Origin: an uncultured Lachnospiraceae bacterium
GTDB taxonomy: Bacteria > Bacillota > Clostridia > Lachnospirales > Lachnospiraceae
DNA length: 41,215 nucleotides
Reading direction: 5' to 3'
Assembly: GCA_900544685.1 (NCBI GenBank)
Contig: UQWA01000027.1
Coordinates: 1-41,215, forward strand
Both the position numbers and the translations under genes were made by a program. Of the stretch, positions 15,341 through 23,202 are shown one piece after another. The notes under the pieces are model-generated. The model did not search any database. It was not told the origin of the DNA and was given only the letters and a program-made list of their open reading frames with translations. The first letter of the stretch is position 1. Every line of letters starts with the position of its first letter.

Positions 15341-15369
15341 AATTCCCTCTTTTGTGAAAAGAGGGAATT
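15341..15369 (-). terminator. Perfect 13-bp hairpin after mgtE
   Basis: AATTCCCTCTTTT / AAAAGAGGGAATT with a 3-nt loop, starting 15 bases after the mgtE stop. The tract after it on the minus strand is AT-rich rather than a clean U-run. On the plus strand TTTTTG follows, so it may work in both directions. Confidence 0.65.
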
Positions 15370-15383
15370 CTGTTTTTGTTTAT

Positions 15384-16778
15384 TTATGCCAGATGGAAGG
15401 TCTGAATCAGAAGGATCCATGCCAGACCATAATACGTAATAACAGCTACCAGATCGTTTACCGTTGTGATCAACGGACCGGATGCTACTGCAGGGTCTAC
15501 CTTGATCTTATGGAAAAACATCGGAATCAGAGTTCCCACCAGACTGGAGATCACCATGGCTGCCATCAGTGAGAATCCTACACAGCCGGAAATCAGGAAT
15601 GCATGATTGGCCGGATTCGGCTTAAGAAGCCAGATGTAACAGCCTACCAGAAGGAAGGATACTGTTCCCAGAACCAGTCCGTTCATAAATCCCACACGCA
15701 TCTCTTTTATTGCCAGATGCAGCTTCTGCGCACCGGTCAGGTTCTCATCCATCAACACACGGATAGTTACAGCCAGTGACTGGGTTCCCACGTTGCCTGC
15801 CATATCCAGAATCAGTGACTGGAATGCCATAACAATTGGAAGTGTGGCAACTACTGTTTCAAATACGCCTACCACAGAGGATACTCCGATTCCAAGGAAC
15901 AACAGAACGACCAGCCATGGCAGTCTCTTTTTCATACTCTCTTTTGTGGTCTCATTCAGATCTTCTTCTGCGGTCAGACCAGCCAGCTTTGCGTAATCAT
16001 CACCCATCTCATCGTCTACTACTTCTACGATATCCTGGGATGTGATAACACCTATCAGCATCTTCTTATCCGTCAGTACCGGGATAGAATCTTCGGCGTA
16101 GTCCTTGATATCCTCGATACAGTCGCTGATCTTTTCATGATCGGTCACATACGGATAGGATGTACTGATAATATCATCCAGAGAATCCCGTTCTCTTGCA
16201 ATAATCAGATCCTTCAGATCAATGGCTCCGTAAAAAACATCTTTGCGGTCTACCACATACACAGTAGAGATATTGTCGTTATCTCCTGCCTGGCGTACCA
16301 GTTCCCGCATTGCCTGACGAATGGTCAGATCATGATAAATCACAATAAAATTAGTAGTCATCTTACTACCAATCTCATCGTCCTCATAGGACTGGATCAT
16401 CCTGATATCGTGGCTGGCTTCTTCATCCAGCATTTCTACCAGTTTTTCCTGTGTACTGTCATCGAATTCATCCAGCACATCTACTGCATCGTCCGAGTCC
16501 ATGTAGGAAATTACTTTTGCTACTTTGTCCAGATCCAGTTCCTTCAAGTATTCATCCGGATCATCAATGTAAGTGAAGATCTCTGCCAGACGCTCTGCAC
16601 CAAGTACCGGATACAGTTTCTTTCTCTCATCTTCTGTCAACTGTGACAGCGCATCCGCAATATCGTTCTCATGATAATCAGAGAGCCTGTCCAGAAGCTC
16701 CTCGTTTGATAAAGAGCTGTGCAGAATCTCCAACAGTTCTTCTGCATAATTTGGTTTTACGTTCATTTCTTTTGTCAT
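15384..16778 (-). CDS. mgtE: Magnesium transporter MgtE
   Basis: A 464-residue Mg2+ channel. In order it has the MgtE N-terminal domain (about 5-110; LSDYHENDIADALSQL and SYMDSDDAVDVLDEFDD), two CBS domains (about 120-250; SVPVLTDKK-like region with VYVVDRKDVFYGAIDLKDLI and IGVITSQDIVEVV), a connecting helix, and a five-helix pore domain (about 270-464) with PWLVVLLFLGIGVSS and DMAGNVGTQSLAVTIR. The Asn-Val-Gly-Thr-Gln segment lines the pore. The N and CBS domains gate the channel by binding Mg2+. The start was set at ATG 16778, with AAGGAGG 5 bases upstream; the open frame begins 10 codons earlier. It is preceded by a long structured leader and transcribed alone. Confidence 0.93.
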   Translation of the reverse strand: MTKEMNVKPNYAEELLEILHSSLSNEELLDRLSDYHENDIADALSQLTEDERKKLYPVLGAERLAEIFTYIDDPDEYLKELDLDKVAKVISYMDSDDAVDVLDEFDDSTQEKLVEMLDEEASHDIRMIQSYEDDEIGSKMTTNFIVIYHDLTIRQAMRELVRQAGDNDNISTVYVVDRKDVFYGAIDLKDLIIARERDSLDDIISTSYPYVTDHEKISDCIEDIKDYAEDSIPVLTDKKMLIGVITSQDIVEVVDDEMGDDYAKLAGLTAEEDLNETTKESMKKRLPWLVVLLFLGIGVSSVVGVFETVVATLPIVMAFQSLILDMAGNVGTQSLAVTIRVLMDENLTGAQKLHLAIKEMRVGFMNGLVLGTVSFLLVGCYIWLLKPNPANHAFLISGCVGFSLMAAMVISSLVGTLIPMFFHKIKVDPAVASGPLITTVNDLVAVITYYGLAWILLIQTFHLA

Positions 16779-17031
16779 ATTGCCTCCTTTCTTCCTGAAA
16801 AAGGACATAAGAAAACCACCGTTTCCTTTTCAACTTTCCAACAGTAACATGCTGTGAAGTATAGGAATGAATACGGTGGTTCAAAAGCAATACGAACAAA
16901 CGCAGTCCCATCAGAAAACGATTCTGGAACACTGCGTCAATCTCTTCTCTTGTCTGCCACCGTAAATGCAACTTCGTCCTGTACTGTCGCAACTGTCCAT
17001 TTCGTTTTCCTCCTTATTTTTATTTTAATCC
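16779..17031 (-). promoter_or_regulatory. Structured mgtE leader with alternative pairings (candidate attenuator)
   Basis: About 250 nt from the predicted start to the mgtE ATG. Three segments share a core: A (TACGGTGG, 16957-16964), B (AACCACCGTA, 16872-16881) and C (ACGGTGGTT, 16814-16822). A:B gives 8 perfect pairs and B:C gives 9 plus a wobble, and they exclude each other. B:C is followed by TTTTCTTATGTCCTTTTT, a terminator-like tract. Another hairpin (arms 16900-16906 and 16931-16937, with inner pairs 16912-16916 / 16922-16926) covers the junction of two leader ORFs. I do not see the M-box landmarks. Regulation by Mg2+ is an inference from the downstream gene. Confidence 0.6.
16911..17000 (-). 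CDS. Short leader ORF upstream of mgtE
   Basis: A 29-codon frame starting at ATG with a strong AAGGAGG site 8 bases upstream, better than most real genes here. It begins MDSCDSTGRSC and is rich in Ser, Arg and Cys, with no membrane segment. Codons 13-15 (Tyr-Gly-Gly) are pairing segment A of the leader, so a ribosome on this ORF would free segment B to pair with C. Its TGA overlaps the ATG of a second frame (16678-16911, 77 codons) that runs through segments B and C and past the mgtE start in another frame. This invites termination-reinitiation. It could be a sensor peptide. Its existence as a translated product is inferred. Confidence 0.45.
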   Translation of the reverse strand: MDSCDSTGRSCIYGGRQEKRLTQCSRIVF

Positions 17032-17037
17032 TCGTAT

Positions 17038-17067
17038 ATTCTAGCCTGCCTGTCCCGCAATTGTCAA
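17038..17067 (-). promoter_or_regulatory. Predicted sigma-A promoter of mgtE
   Basis: Consensus -35 TTGACA (17062-17067), 18-bp spacer, -10 TAGAAT (17038-17043), 20 bases after the stop codon of the c-di-GMP protein. The predicted start near 17031 defines the leader length. Confidence 0.65.
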
Positions 17068-17086
17068 GAATAATTCTATCGGTTTC

Positions 17087-19669
17087 TTATTGCTTTTTCT
17101 CAGATATCAAAATATACTCATAATCTGGTTTAAAATCCCCCTTTTCGTATAAATGATAATATTGTATAAAAATACGTTCCATTACCTTTGGTATCTGGCT
17201 TTCCTCCGGTTCGAACAGGATAATCAGATACTGCATGGCACTATAGCGTGTGCAGATATCCACTTTCCGGATTGCCAGCCGGATGGCTCGCTCCATACAG
17301 CTAAGAGCCTCTTCTATCTGCTCCATATACATTGTCTGATCCCGCATGGTGTCCATCGTCACCATTACAAGATAACAGGAATGCCTGTGCCGTTCACTTA
17401 GGCTGTTCATATATTCATAAAGTCTTGCAAATCCTCTGAAATCGATCTCCAGCGCTCCGCTGTAGCTGCCACTTTCCTGCAAGACAGTCGCCACCTTCCT
17501 CAGATCTCTTCCCGCCGCAGATTCTTCCCGCTTCTCTTCTGACAGTTGCTGGTAGAAAAAAAACTGATCTTTTCCATTCTGTTTGACGTAATATAATGTT
17601 TTGTCAGCATTCATATAACTGTTTTCAAAAGAATCTCCCGGATTCGTCATACACAGACCTGCCGAAAGTGATGCACAGCGGATCTCCACATCATTTTTCT
17701 TACTGTTTCGGAAGCTTTTAAAGAGTTTCTCTATCTTTTTCGCCATCTGGTCTTTCTCCACATCCGGCAGAAATAAAATAAATTCATCTCCTCCAAACCG
17801 ACATGCCACCGCATCTTTATCCACGGCTCCGATCAGTTTTCCAAGGAGCTTCAGCGCACGGTCTCCCGCTTTATGCCCGTAAATATCATTAATTCTTTTC
17901 AAATTGTCCATATCTACAAATGCCAGACATCCGGGTTTTTCCTGCATAAGCTGTGCAATCAGCGTCTCGCCACGACTCCGCATCGGAAGACCAGTCAGAT
18001 AATCGTAATTATCCTCTTCTCCCTGACTCTTCATGGTTGCCATTACTTCAGAAATGAATTTTTCTGTTCCACGTTCCAGCTCTGTGATATCATCTTCATT
18101 CTCTTCGGTTTCCTCTTCCTTGATTTTTACTTTTCCTCCTTTCAGGAGACGTACAAAAGTATCTACAATCACCGGATCAAACTTCGTTCCCCGATTTTCT
18201 GTCAGTTCTTCCTGAATCTGTTCCTGTGACAGTGCACTGCGGTAAATTCTTCTGGAACTCATGGCATCATAGCGGTCTGCCACTGCCACAATCCTTGCCT
18301 GTATCGGGATCTCTTCTCCTTTCAGTCCATCCGGATATCCCTTGCCGTCATATCTCTCATGATGGGATCTTGCCACCTCTGCCGCATGCTCTATCACAGT
18401 AAGATCCTTCAGGACATCTGCTCCAATTACCGTATGTGCCTTAATCAGTGCATACTCATCCTCCGTCAGCTTTGATGGTTTATTCAGTATACTGTCAGGG
18501 ATTCCCACACGCCCCACATCATGCACATATGCCGCATTTTTCAGATTCCGAATCTCTTTACTGCTCCATCCCAGTTCTCTGGCTATCATACCTGCATACT
18601 GCGCCACACGGTAGGAATGTCCCTGGGAACACTCATTCTTCGCTTCTATCGTCATGGACAGAGTGCGGATTAACTGCAGCGACATCTTTTCTGTCTGCCG
18701 TCTGCGCTTCTCCAATTCTTCCTGCCTCCTTTGTTTTTCCATGCTCTGTACACTTCGTATCGTTCTTATAACATTCACAAACAGAATAATAAGCAGACCT
18801 GTTCCAACAAATACTCCGGAAAGTGACACTACAAAGTAAGCAGAAAATGCCTCAATCAATACGGCTGCCATAGCAATCACGCAGCCTGCCAGAACAAAAT
18901 AATACTCTCTGCTTTCACCCCGTCGTACATCCAGAACAGATGTTGCCACAATCGTAACAAACGTTACTGCAAGTATGACATGGTCTACTGGCATTGTCTG
19001 AATGTAATCTGCTATCCCTGTTACCTGTAATACTGTCTCCACCACAAAATTCAACAGCGCAACGCTCTCAATAATTCTGTAAACTCTGGTATAGCGGTAT
19101 TTTTGCACACTGTCTATATAAAATAAAAGCGGAATTGGACACAGCATCAAAACTACAAAACACATTAGAGCCAGTATCGAAGCATTGGAAATCCAGAGCT
19201 GACGCAGCTTGGATTCTCCCAGCATCCAGACAGCCCCCATCAACATACACCAGCCAAGATATTCCATATCAAACCTTGTCCTGTATACTCTCCCTAGTGC
19301 CACACTGAAAGAAACTGCTACCACACCCATAAACAGAATGAAAAATGCAATCAGCGTCTCTATTCCGTGTTCTGCAAAAATGTGCGTCCAGATATCTGCC
19401 TTATCTCCATAATATACCTCATTTACCACTCCTGAATAGTTGGAGGTATATGTGGTCAGTTCAATCTTTAGTTCCTTACCGGCATCCTTCTCAGAGGTTT
19501 CACAGAAAACATACCGGCTGGCTGAATTCTTGCCAAACGGCCTGGTATCCTTCGTATCATAACTGTCCCTCAGTTCACCGTCTATATAATACTTCACATC
19601 CTGCAGAGAAGAACGCAGCCCAATCGCATTCGCATTATAGTCCTCCGGAAGTACTGTAGTCAGCACCAT
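17087..19669 (-). CDS. Membrane HD-GYP/GGDEF protein of cyclic-di-GMP metabolism (5' end frameshifted)
   Basis: 860 residues of a multidomain signalling protein. In order: an extracytoplasmic beta domain (about 1-90, truncated at its start); seven or so membrane helices (about 95-310, 7TM-type); a short coiled coil; and an HD-GYP phosphodiesterase domain (about 335-500) with YVHDVGRVGIPDSILNKPS and HHERYDGKGYPDG. A GGDEF domain (about 555-690) follows with NYDYLTGLPMR, DMDNLKRINDIYGHKAGD and CRFGGDEF. No RxxD inhibitory site precedes GGDEF. A second, degenerate GGDEF-like region (about 715-860) has RYSAMQYL in place of the motif. It probably both makes and degrades cyclic di-GMP. The natural N-terminus lies in another frame (next entry), so as read here the signal anchor is missing. 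Confidence 0.82.
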   Translation of the reverse strand: MVLTTVLPEDYNANAIGLRSSLQDVKYYIDGELRDSYDTKDTRPFGKNSASRYVFCETSEKDAGKELKIELTTYTSNYSGVVNEVYYGDKADIWTHIFAEHGIETLIAFFILFMGVVAVSFSVALGRVYRTRFDMEYLGWCMLMGAVWMLGESKLRQLWISNASILALMCFVVLMLCPIPLLFYIDSVQKYRYTRVYRIIESVALLNFVVETVLQVTGIADYIQTMPVDHVILAVTFVTIVATSVLDVRRGESREYYFVLAGCVIAMAAVLIEAFSAYFVVSLSGVFVGTGLLIILFVNVIRTIRSVQSMEKQRRQEELEKRRRQTEKMSLQLIRTLSMTIEAKNECSQGHSYRVAQYAGMIARELGWSSKEIRNLKNAAYVHDVGRVGIPDSILNKPSKLTEDEYALIKAHTVIGADVLKDLTVIEHAAEVARSHHERYDGKGYPDGLKGEEIPIQARIVAVADRYDAMSSRRIYRSALSQEQIQEELTENRGTKFDPVIVDTFVRLLKGGKVKIKEEETEENEDDITELERGTEKFISEVMATMKSQGEEDNYDYLTGLPMRSRGETLIAQLMQEKPGCLAFVDMDNLKRINDIYGHKAGDRALKLLGKLIGAVDKDAVACRFGGDEFILFLPDVEKDQMAKKIEKLFKSFRNSKKNDVEIRCASLSAGLCMTNPGDSFENSYMNADKTLYYVKQNGKDQFFFYQQLSEEKREESAAGRDLRKVATVLQESGSYSGALEIDFRGFARLYEYMNSLSERHRHSCYLVMVTMDTMRDQTMYMEQIEEALSCMERAIRLAIRKVDICTRYSAMQYLIILFEPEESQIPKVMERIFIQYYHLYEKGDFKPDYEYILISEKKQ

Positions 19670-19905
19670 CGTTTCTCCGGCTGTCCCGGAACCTGAATGA
19701 CTTCACTGCTTCCATCCGCTTTTTCCCAGGTAAATGTTCCCGTATACCGGATATTGGCATCCAGTGACATTTTCGTCCGCTCACTTGGATAAACAGATTC
19801 TCCTACTATGAATGCTGCTATTATCAAAAACATCAGGATGTAAAATGTAAGCTGTATTCGTTTTTCTACTCTGTCCATTTCTCTCATCCCCATCTCTTCT
19901 TTCAT
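19660..19905 (-). pseudogene. N-terminal fragment of the HD-GYP/GGDEF protein in a shifted frame
   Basis: An 81-residue frame with a membrane anchor (RIQLTFYILMFLIIAAFIVGES) and the start of an extracytoplasmic domain ending TWEKADGSSEVIQVPG. The frame then stops shortly after. In the frame of the following large ORF the text continues as TAGETMVLTTVLPED, which completes a smooth domain. One base missing near 19681-19690 (in the stretch reading GTTCCGGGACAGCC on the minus strand) would reunite them into a protein of about 935-940 residues. This is either a real mutation, a reversible phase change, or a sequencing error. Confidence 0.8.
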
Positions 19906-19912
19906 CTACATA

Positions 19913-21001
19913 TTATCTGTTCAGTCTGAATTTTAGATACACCGGATCATGATCCGACCAGTTATATCCTGTGTTGATGTTTTCGTAAGATACACATTCC
20001 ACATTATCAGAAATAATAAAACCGTCCAAAGTAACCGTATAGGTAACCCCTTCCTCATATTCCATATCTGCATTGCGCGCACTGTTCCACAATGCATCCT
20101 TTTCCTGTTCTTCCAGGTAGTCCATTGCAAAAGAGAAATGCTCTGGCAGTTCACTTCGTGGGAATGGATAAGCCCAGGACTCGTAAGAATCGGTTCCTCC
20201 CTCATCTGCCTTCAGATCATGGTTAAAATCTCCGCCACAGATCACATAATTTCCCGCTTCATATTCTGCCTTCATATCCTCGCATAACATCTGGATCTGC
20301 CCTTCCCGGATCGCATCACTGTTCCCGTAAGCAGACATGTGAAGAGCGTAAATAACCAGTTCTTTTCCATTGTCCACGGTCACTCTGGATACACTGTAGC
20401 AGCGATCCAGATCCAGAAACTTACTCAGTGATGTGGAGATCGGCAGGCTTCTTCGTACTGAGTCTGTGATCTCATATCTGGAAAAAAGTCCAATTCCGGA
20501 ATTGCTTTTTCCATGAGGCTGGGTAAAAGGATAAAACAGGAATGCAGAATGATAGTTTTTCGCAAACACAGTGTAGTCCTCTGGCAGACATTCTTTTAAA
20601 ATCTGATATTCATCCACATGATAACTCCTGGTAGAATCCAGATCAATCTCTTCTATCATAGCAAAATCCGGGTTTAGAGATGCAACCAGTTCTCCTGCTC
20701 CCTGCACAGTCTCTATAACGCTTTCTTTACTCTTTGCCCAGGAAGACTTTCCCCCATCCATGAAGAAACTGAAATCCGGCGTATAAGCTCCAAAACCGAT
20801 ATTATAGGTCACTGCCCCATATTCCTGTTCCGTAGTAAGCTGCCCTTTTTCCCTTTGCTCCTGCTGTGGAGTTTCCACCTCCAGAACCTGTCTGTCCTGA
20901 ATTCTGCTGTAGCTGGCAAACAGATAAATCACATAAACCGCCAGTGCCGCCACCAGTGTTCCAGCCACAATTCCAAATACCTTCAGGATTTTCTTTCTCA
21001 T
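19913..21001 (-). CDS. Endonuclease/exonuclease/phosphatase-fold protein, membrane anchored
   Basis: About 362 residues with one N-terminal membrane segment (about 8-27, VFGIVAGTLVAALAVYVIYLF), so the catalytic part faces outside. EEP-family marks are AMIEEIDLDSTRS (metal-binding Glu), HMSAYGNS, CGGDFNHDLKADE (catalytic Asp/Asn) and NWSDHDPVYLKF (catalytic Asp-His). The family contains nucleases, sphingomyelinases and inositol phosphatases; the substrate is not readable. ATG 21001 was chosen because GGAG lies 7-10 bases upstream; an ATG five codons earlier has no ribosome site. The gene ends 7 bases before the c-di-GMP gene fragment, so the two are probably cotranscribed. Confidence 0.82.
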   Translation of the reverse strand: MRKKILKVFGIVAGTLVAALAVYVIYLFASYSRIQDRQVLEVETPQQEQREKGQLTTEQEYGAVTYNIGFGAYTPDFSFFMDGGKSSWAKSKESVIETVQGAGELVASLNPDFAMIEEIDLDSTRSYHVDEYQILKECLPEDYTVFAKNYHSAFLFYPFTQPHGKSNSGIGLFSRYEITDSVRRSLPISTSLSKFLDLDRCYSVSRVTVDNGKELVIYALHMSAYGNSDAIREGQIQMLCEDMKAEYEAGNYVICGGDFNHDLKADEGGTDSYESWAYPFPRSELPEHFSFAMDYLEEQEKDALWNSARNADMEYEEGVTYTVTLDGFIISDNVECVSYENINTGYNWSDHDPVYLKFRLNR

Positions 21002-21110
21002 ATGTATACGCTCCATCTGTCAAATGACATTTTTTTAAGTATAACATAAAAGCAGCCTGTCAGCCATAGAAAAGCAGAAACATCCTGTTTTTGAAATATC
21101 CTCTTTATAT

Positions 21111-21157
21111 AAAAAGTCATTGTTTTATGATTCCTTTCACAAAACAATGACTTTTTT
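21111..21157 (-). terminator. Strong terminator between the 4Fe-4S reductase and EEP genes
   Basis: A 16-bp perfect stem (AAAAAGTCATTGTTTT / AAAACAATGACTTTTT) lies 9 bases after the reductase stop. T-runs are present on both sides, so it can work in either direction. Confidence 0.88.
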
Positions 21158-21166
21158 CTAAACTTT

Positions 21167-22093
21167 TTATACTTCTGCCAGTATTTTTTCTTTCCGTGCC
21201 AGTATATCATCTGCCAGTAACTGCTTTTCTACATTCTCAAACCCAATGCGGTCAATGGTTTCTGCGAATCGTTCTCCTTTTTCTCCCTGTTCTTTAAACA
21301 GTAAGATGGCTTTTTCAATCACATCCAGCGCTTCTTCTTTTGTGGTAAAGATCTTACCCAGGGATTTTCCTTTAGCTACTTTCTTGCCCCATCTTCCACC
21401 GACATAGATCTTGTAACCGTATGTTCCGTCCGGAATGGAATCAAACGGGCACTTTCCTACGCAGCGTCCGCAGTGACGACAGGCTTCTTCATCAATGTGA
21501 AGCTTTCCATCCACGACCTTTGCCACTTTATTTGGACAGGCTGCTTCAATGGCACATTTCTTACATCCTTTACATTTATCCAGATCCTGCTGTGGTATTC
21601 TCTGACCGATGATACCCACATCATTCAGATTAGGTTTTACACAGTTATTTGGACATCCTCCTACTGCAATCTTGAACTTGTGCGGCAGTCCTACCTGACG
21701 GTATCCTTCATAAAATCTGTGAAAAATCTCTTCTGAAATTCCATAGGAATCCAACAGACCGTACTGGCAGGTGGTTCCCTTACAGGAAACGACCGGACGT
21801 ACCTTGGCACCGGTTCCTCCTGTCATCAATCCTTCTTTTGCGATAAATGACTGGAACTCATCCACTTTTTCATATGGAATCCCCGGAATCTCTACAGAAA
21901 GTCTGGTGGTATAAGCCAGTCTTCCATTTCCGAATTTCTCTGCTGCATCTGCCATGCATCTGTGCTGAGCGGCCGTTACTTTCCCGTTCACCGTAATCAC
22001 CCGTGCAGAAAATTCATCGGTTCCCCTGTTATTCAGGAATCCCAGACCTTTTAATCTCTTTTCTTCTTCCTTGCTGACTGTCAGTGCTGACAT
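21167..22093 (-). CDS. Siroheme/4Fe-4S nitrite-sulfite reductase-like protein with ferredoxin domain (AsrC-like)
   Basis: A 308-residue protein. The N-terminal ferrodoxin-like half domain (about 5-75, GKVTAAQHRCMADAAEKFG) precedes a siroheme-[4Fe-4S] core with CKGTTC (about 110) and GGCPNNC (about 148). Two inserted ferredoxin clusters, CKGCKKCAIEAACP and CRHCGRCVGKCP, follow (about 175-220). This order is that of the anaerobic sulfite reductase C subunit and related short reductases. asrA and asrB electron-transfer subunits are not in the window, so physiological substrate and partner are uncertain. ATG 22093 has AGGAGG 6 bases upstream; the frame stays open for 16 more codons. It is divergent from a LysR gene that probably controls it. 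Confidence 0.82.
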   Translation of the reverse strand: MSALTVSKEEEKRLKGLGFLNNRGTDEFSARVITVNGKVTAAQHRCMADAAEKFGNGRLAYTTRLSVEIPGIPYEKVDEFQSFIAKEGLMTGGTGAKVRPVVSCKGTTCQYGLLDSYGISEEIFHRFYEGYRQVGLPHKFKIAVGGCPNNCVKPNLNDVGIIGQRIPQQDLDKCKGCKKCAIEAACPNKVAKVVDGKLHIDEEACRHCGRCVGKCPFDSIPDGTYGYKIYVGGRWGKKVAKGKSLGKIFTTKEEALDVIEKAILLFKEQGEKGERFAETIDRIGFENVEKQLLADDILARKEKILAEV

Positions 22094-22180
22094 GGTTCTC
22101 CTCCTGTTCTTTTGTGTAATGTTGTCTGCATTTTTATTCACTATACCACTTGTTCATATATTTGAAAAATGATATTATTT

Positions 22181-22206
22181 TATAGAAATCATAGGTATTT
22201 TCTATA
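22181..22206. promoter_or_regulatory. Dyad in the reductase-lysR intergenic region, candidate LysR site
   Basis: TATAGAAA (22181-22188) and TTTCTATA (22199-22206) are perfect 8-bp arms with a 10-bp spacer, lying 73-98 bp before the lysR start. LysR proteins usually bind such AT-rich dyads between themselves and a divergent target. Confidence 0.5.
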
Positions 22207-22278
22207 TATTATTGTATATGAGCAGATACAACCAGCAGGAATGTCCATGGCATTCCTGACTTTGAAAGGAGCATACTC

Positions 22279-23190
22279 ATGACCATCCGTCATCTTACTA
22301 TTTTTCTGACCGTAGCACAACAAGGCTCTATGAGTGCTGCTGCCAAGGTTCTGTATCTTTCCCAGCCTACAGTCAGTCAGGCAATCCGTGAACTGGAGAC
22401 TCATTATAATGGACTTTTATTTGAGCGTCTTGGAAAAAAACTGTATCTTACTGAACGCGGCAGACTCCTGCTGCCTCACGCCGAAGAACTGGTACAGCAG
22501 TTCCGCCAGATAGAAGAACTGATGCTGAATCATGGGCAGTCTTCCACGCTCAAGCTTGGCTCCACCATCACAGTCGGCACCTGCCTGACCCCTTCCGTAG
22601 TAATGAATCTTCAGAAATGTTTTCCTGAGATGTCCGTTTATTCCTATGTCAGCAATACTCGTGATATTGAAGAAAAGCTGTTAAAATCCGAACTGGACGC
22701 CGCCGTTGTGGAGGGCGAAATTCTCTCTCCGGATCTGATTGTTCTTCCTATCATTGATGACAGTCTGGTACTGGCAGTTGGCAAAGAGCATCCCTTTTAT
22801 ACACGGCAGAAACTGTCTGTTGCAGATCTGCAGGGACAGAAATTCTCCATGCGGGAATCCGGCAGTGGTACCCGGCAGCTTTTTGAAGATTACGCTTCCA
22901 GACATCAGTTATCCTATATCACAACCTGGGAGGCCAACAGTCCAAGAGTCCTGCTAAATGCAGTACTCTACAACAACATTCTCTCCGTCATGTCCCTGCG
23001 ACTGATGCAACACGAATTGCAGCACGGATCCATCCGGGCATTCCGCCAGGCAGACGGCGAATGGGATCGGAAGTTCAAACTGGTCTATCATAAGAACAAG
23101 TTCCTGACTCCGGCGATCTATGAACTGGAACGAATTCTGCATGAACATCAGCATATGAATATGCCCGAAAAAATGGGGATGCTGCATTAG
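22279..23190 (+). CDS. LysR-family transcriptional regulator
   Basis: A 303-residue LysR protein. The N-terminal winged HTH (about 1-60) reads MTIRHLTIFLTVAQQGSMSAAAKVLYL then SQPTVSQAIRELE. The effector domain (about 90-295) has the periplasmic-binding fold with LKLGSTITVGTCLTPSV and SGTRQLFEDY. It is close in style to CysB/CysL/YeiE-type regulators. GAAAGGAG precedes ATG by 9 bases. Because it is divergent from the siroheme reductase gene, control of that gene by a sulfur or nitrogen metabolite is the likeliest role, by inference. Confidence 0.9.
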   Translation: MTIRHLTIFLTVAQQGSMSAAAKVLYLSQPTVSQAIRELETHYNGLLFERLGKKLYLTERGRLLLPHAEELVQQFRQIEELMLNHGQSSTLKLGSTITVGTCLTPSVVMNLQKCFPEMSVYSYVSNTRDIEEKLLKSELDAAVVEGEILSPDLIVLPIIDDSLVLAVGKEHPFYTRQKLSVADLQGQKFSMRESGSGTRQLFEDYASRHQLSYITTWEANSPRVLLNAVLYNNILSVMSLRLMQHELQHGSIRAFRQADGEWDRKFKLVYHKNKFLTPAIYELERILHEHQHMNMPEKMGMLH

Positions 23191-23202
23191 CATCCCCACA
23201 CT

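Noticed and set aside
16779..17031. M-box (Mg2+) riboswitch in front of mgtE
   Set aside because: The hallmark strings of the family, such as the GGUGAGGCUCC region and GACGCCAAUGGGUCAACAG-like core, could not be found by eye. A covariance search would be decisive.
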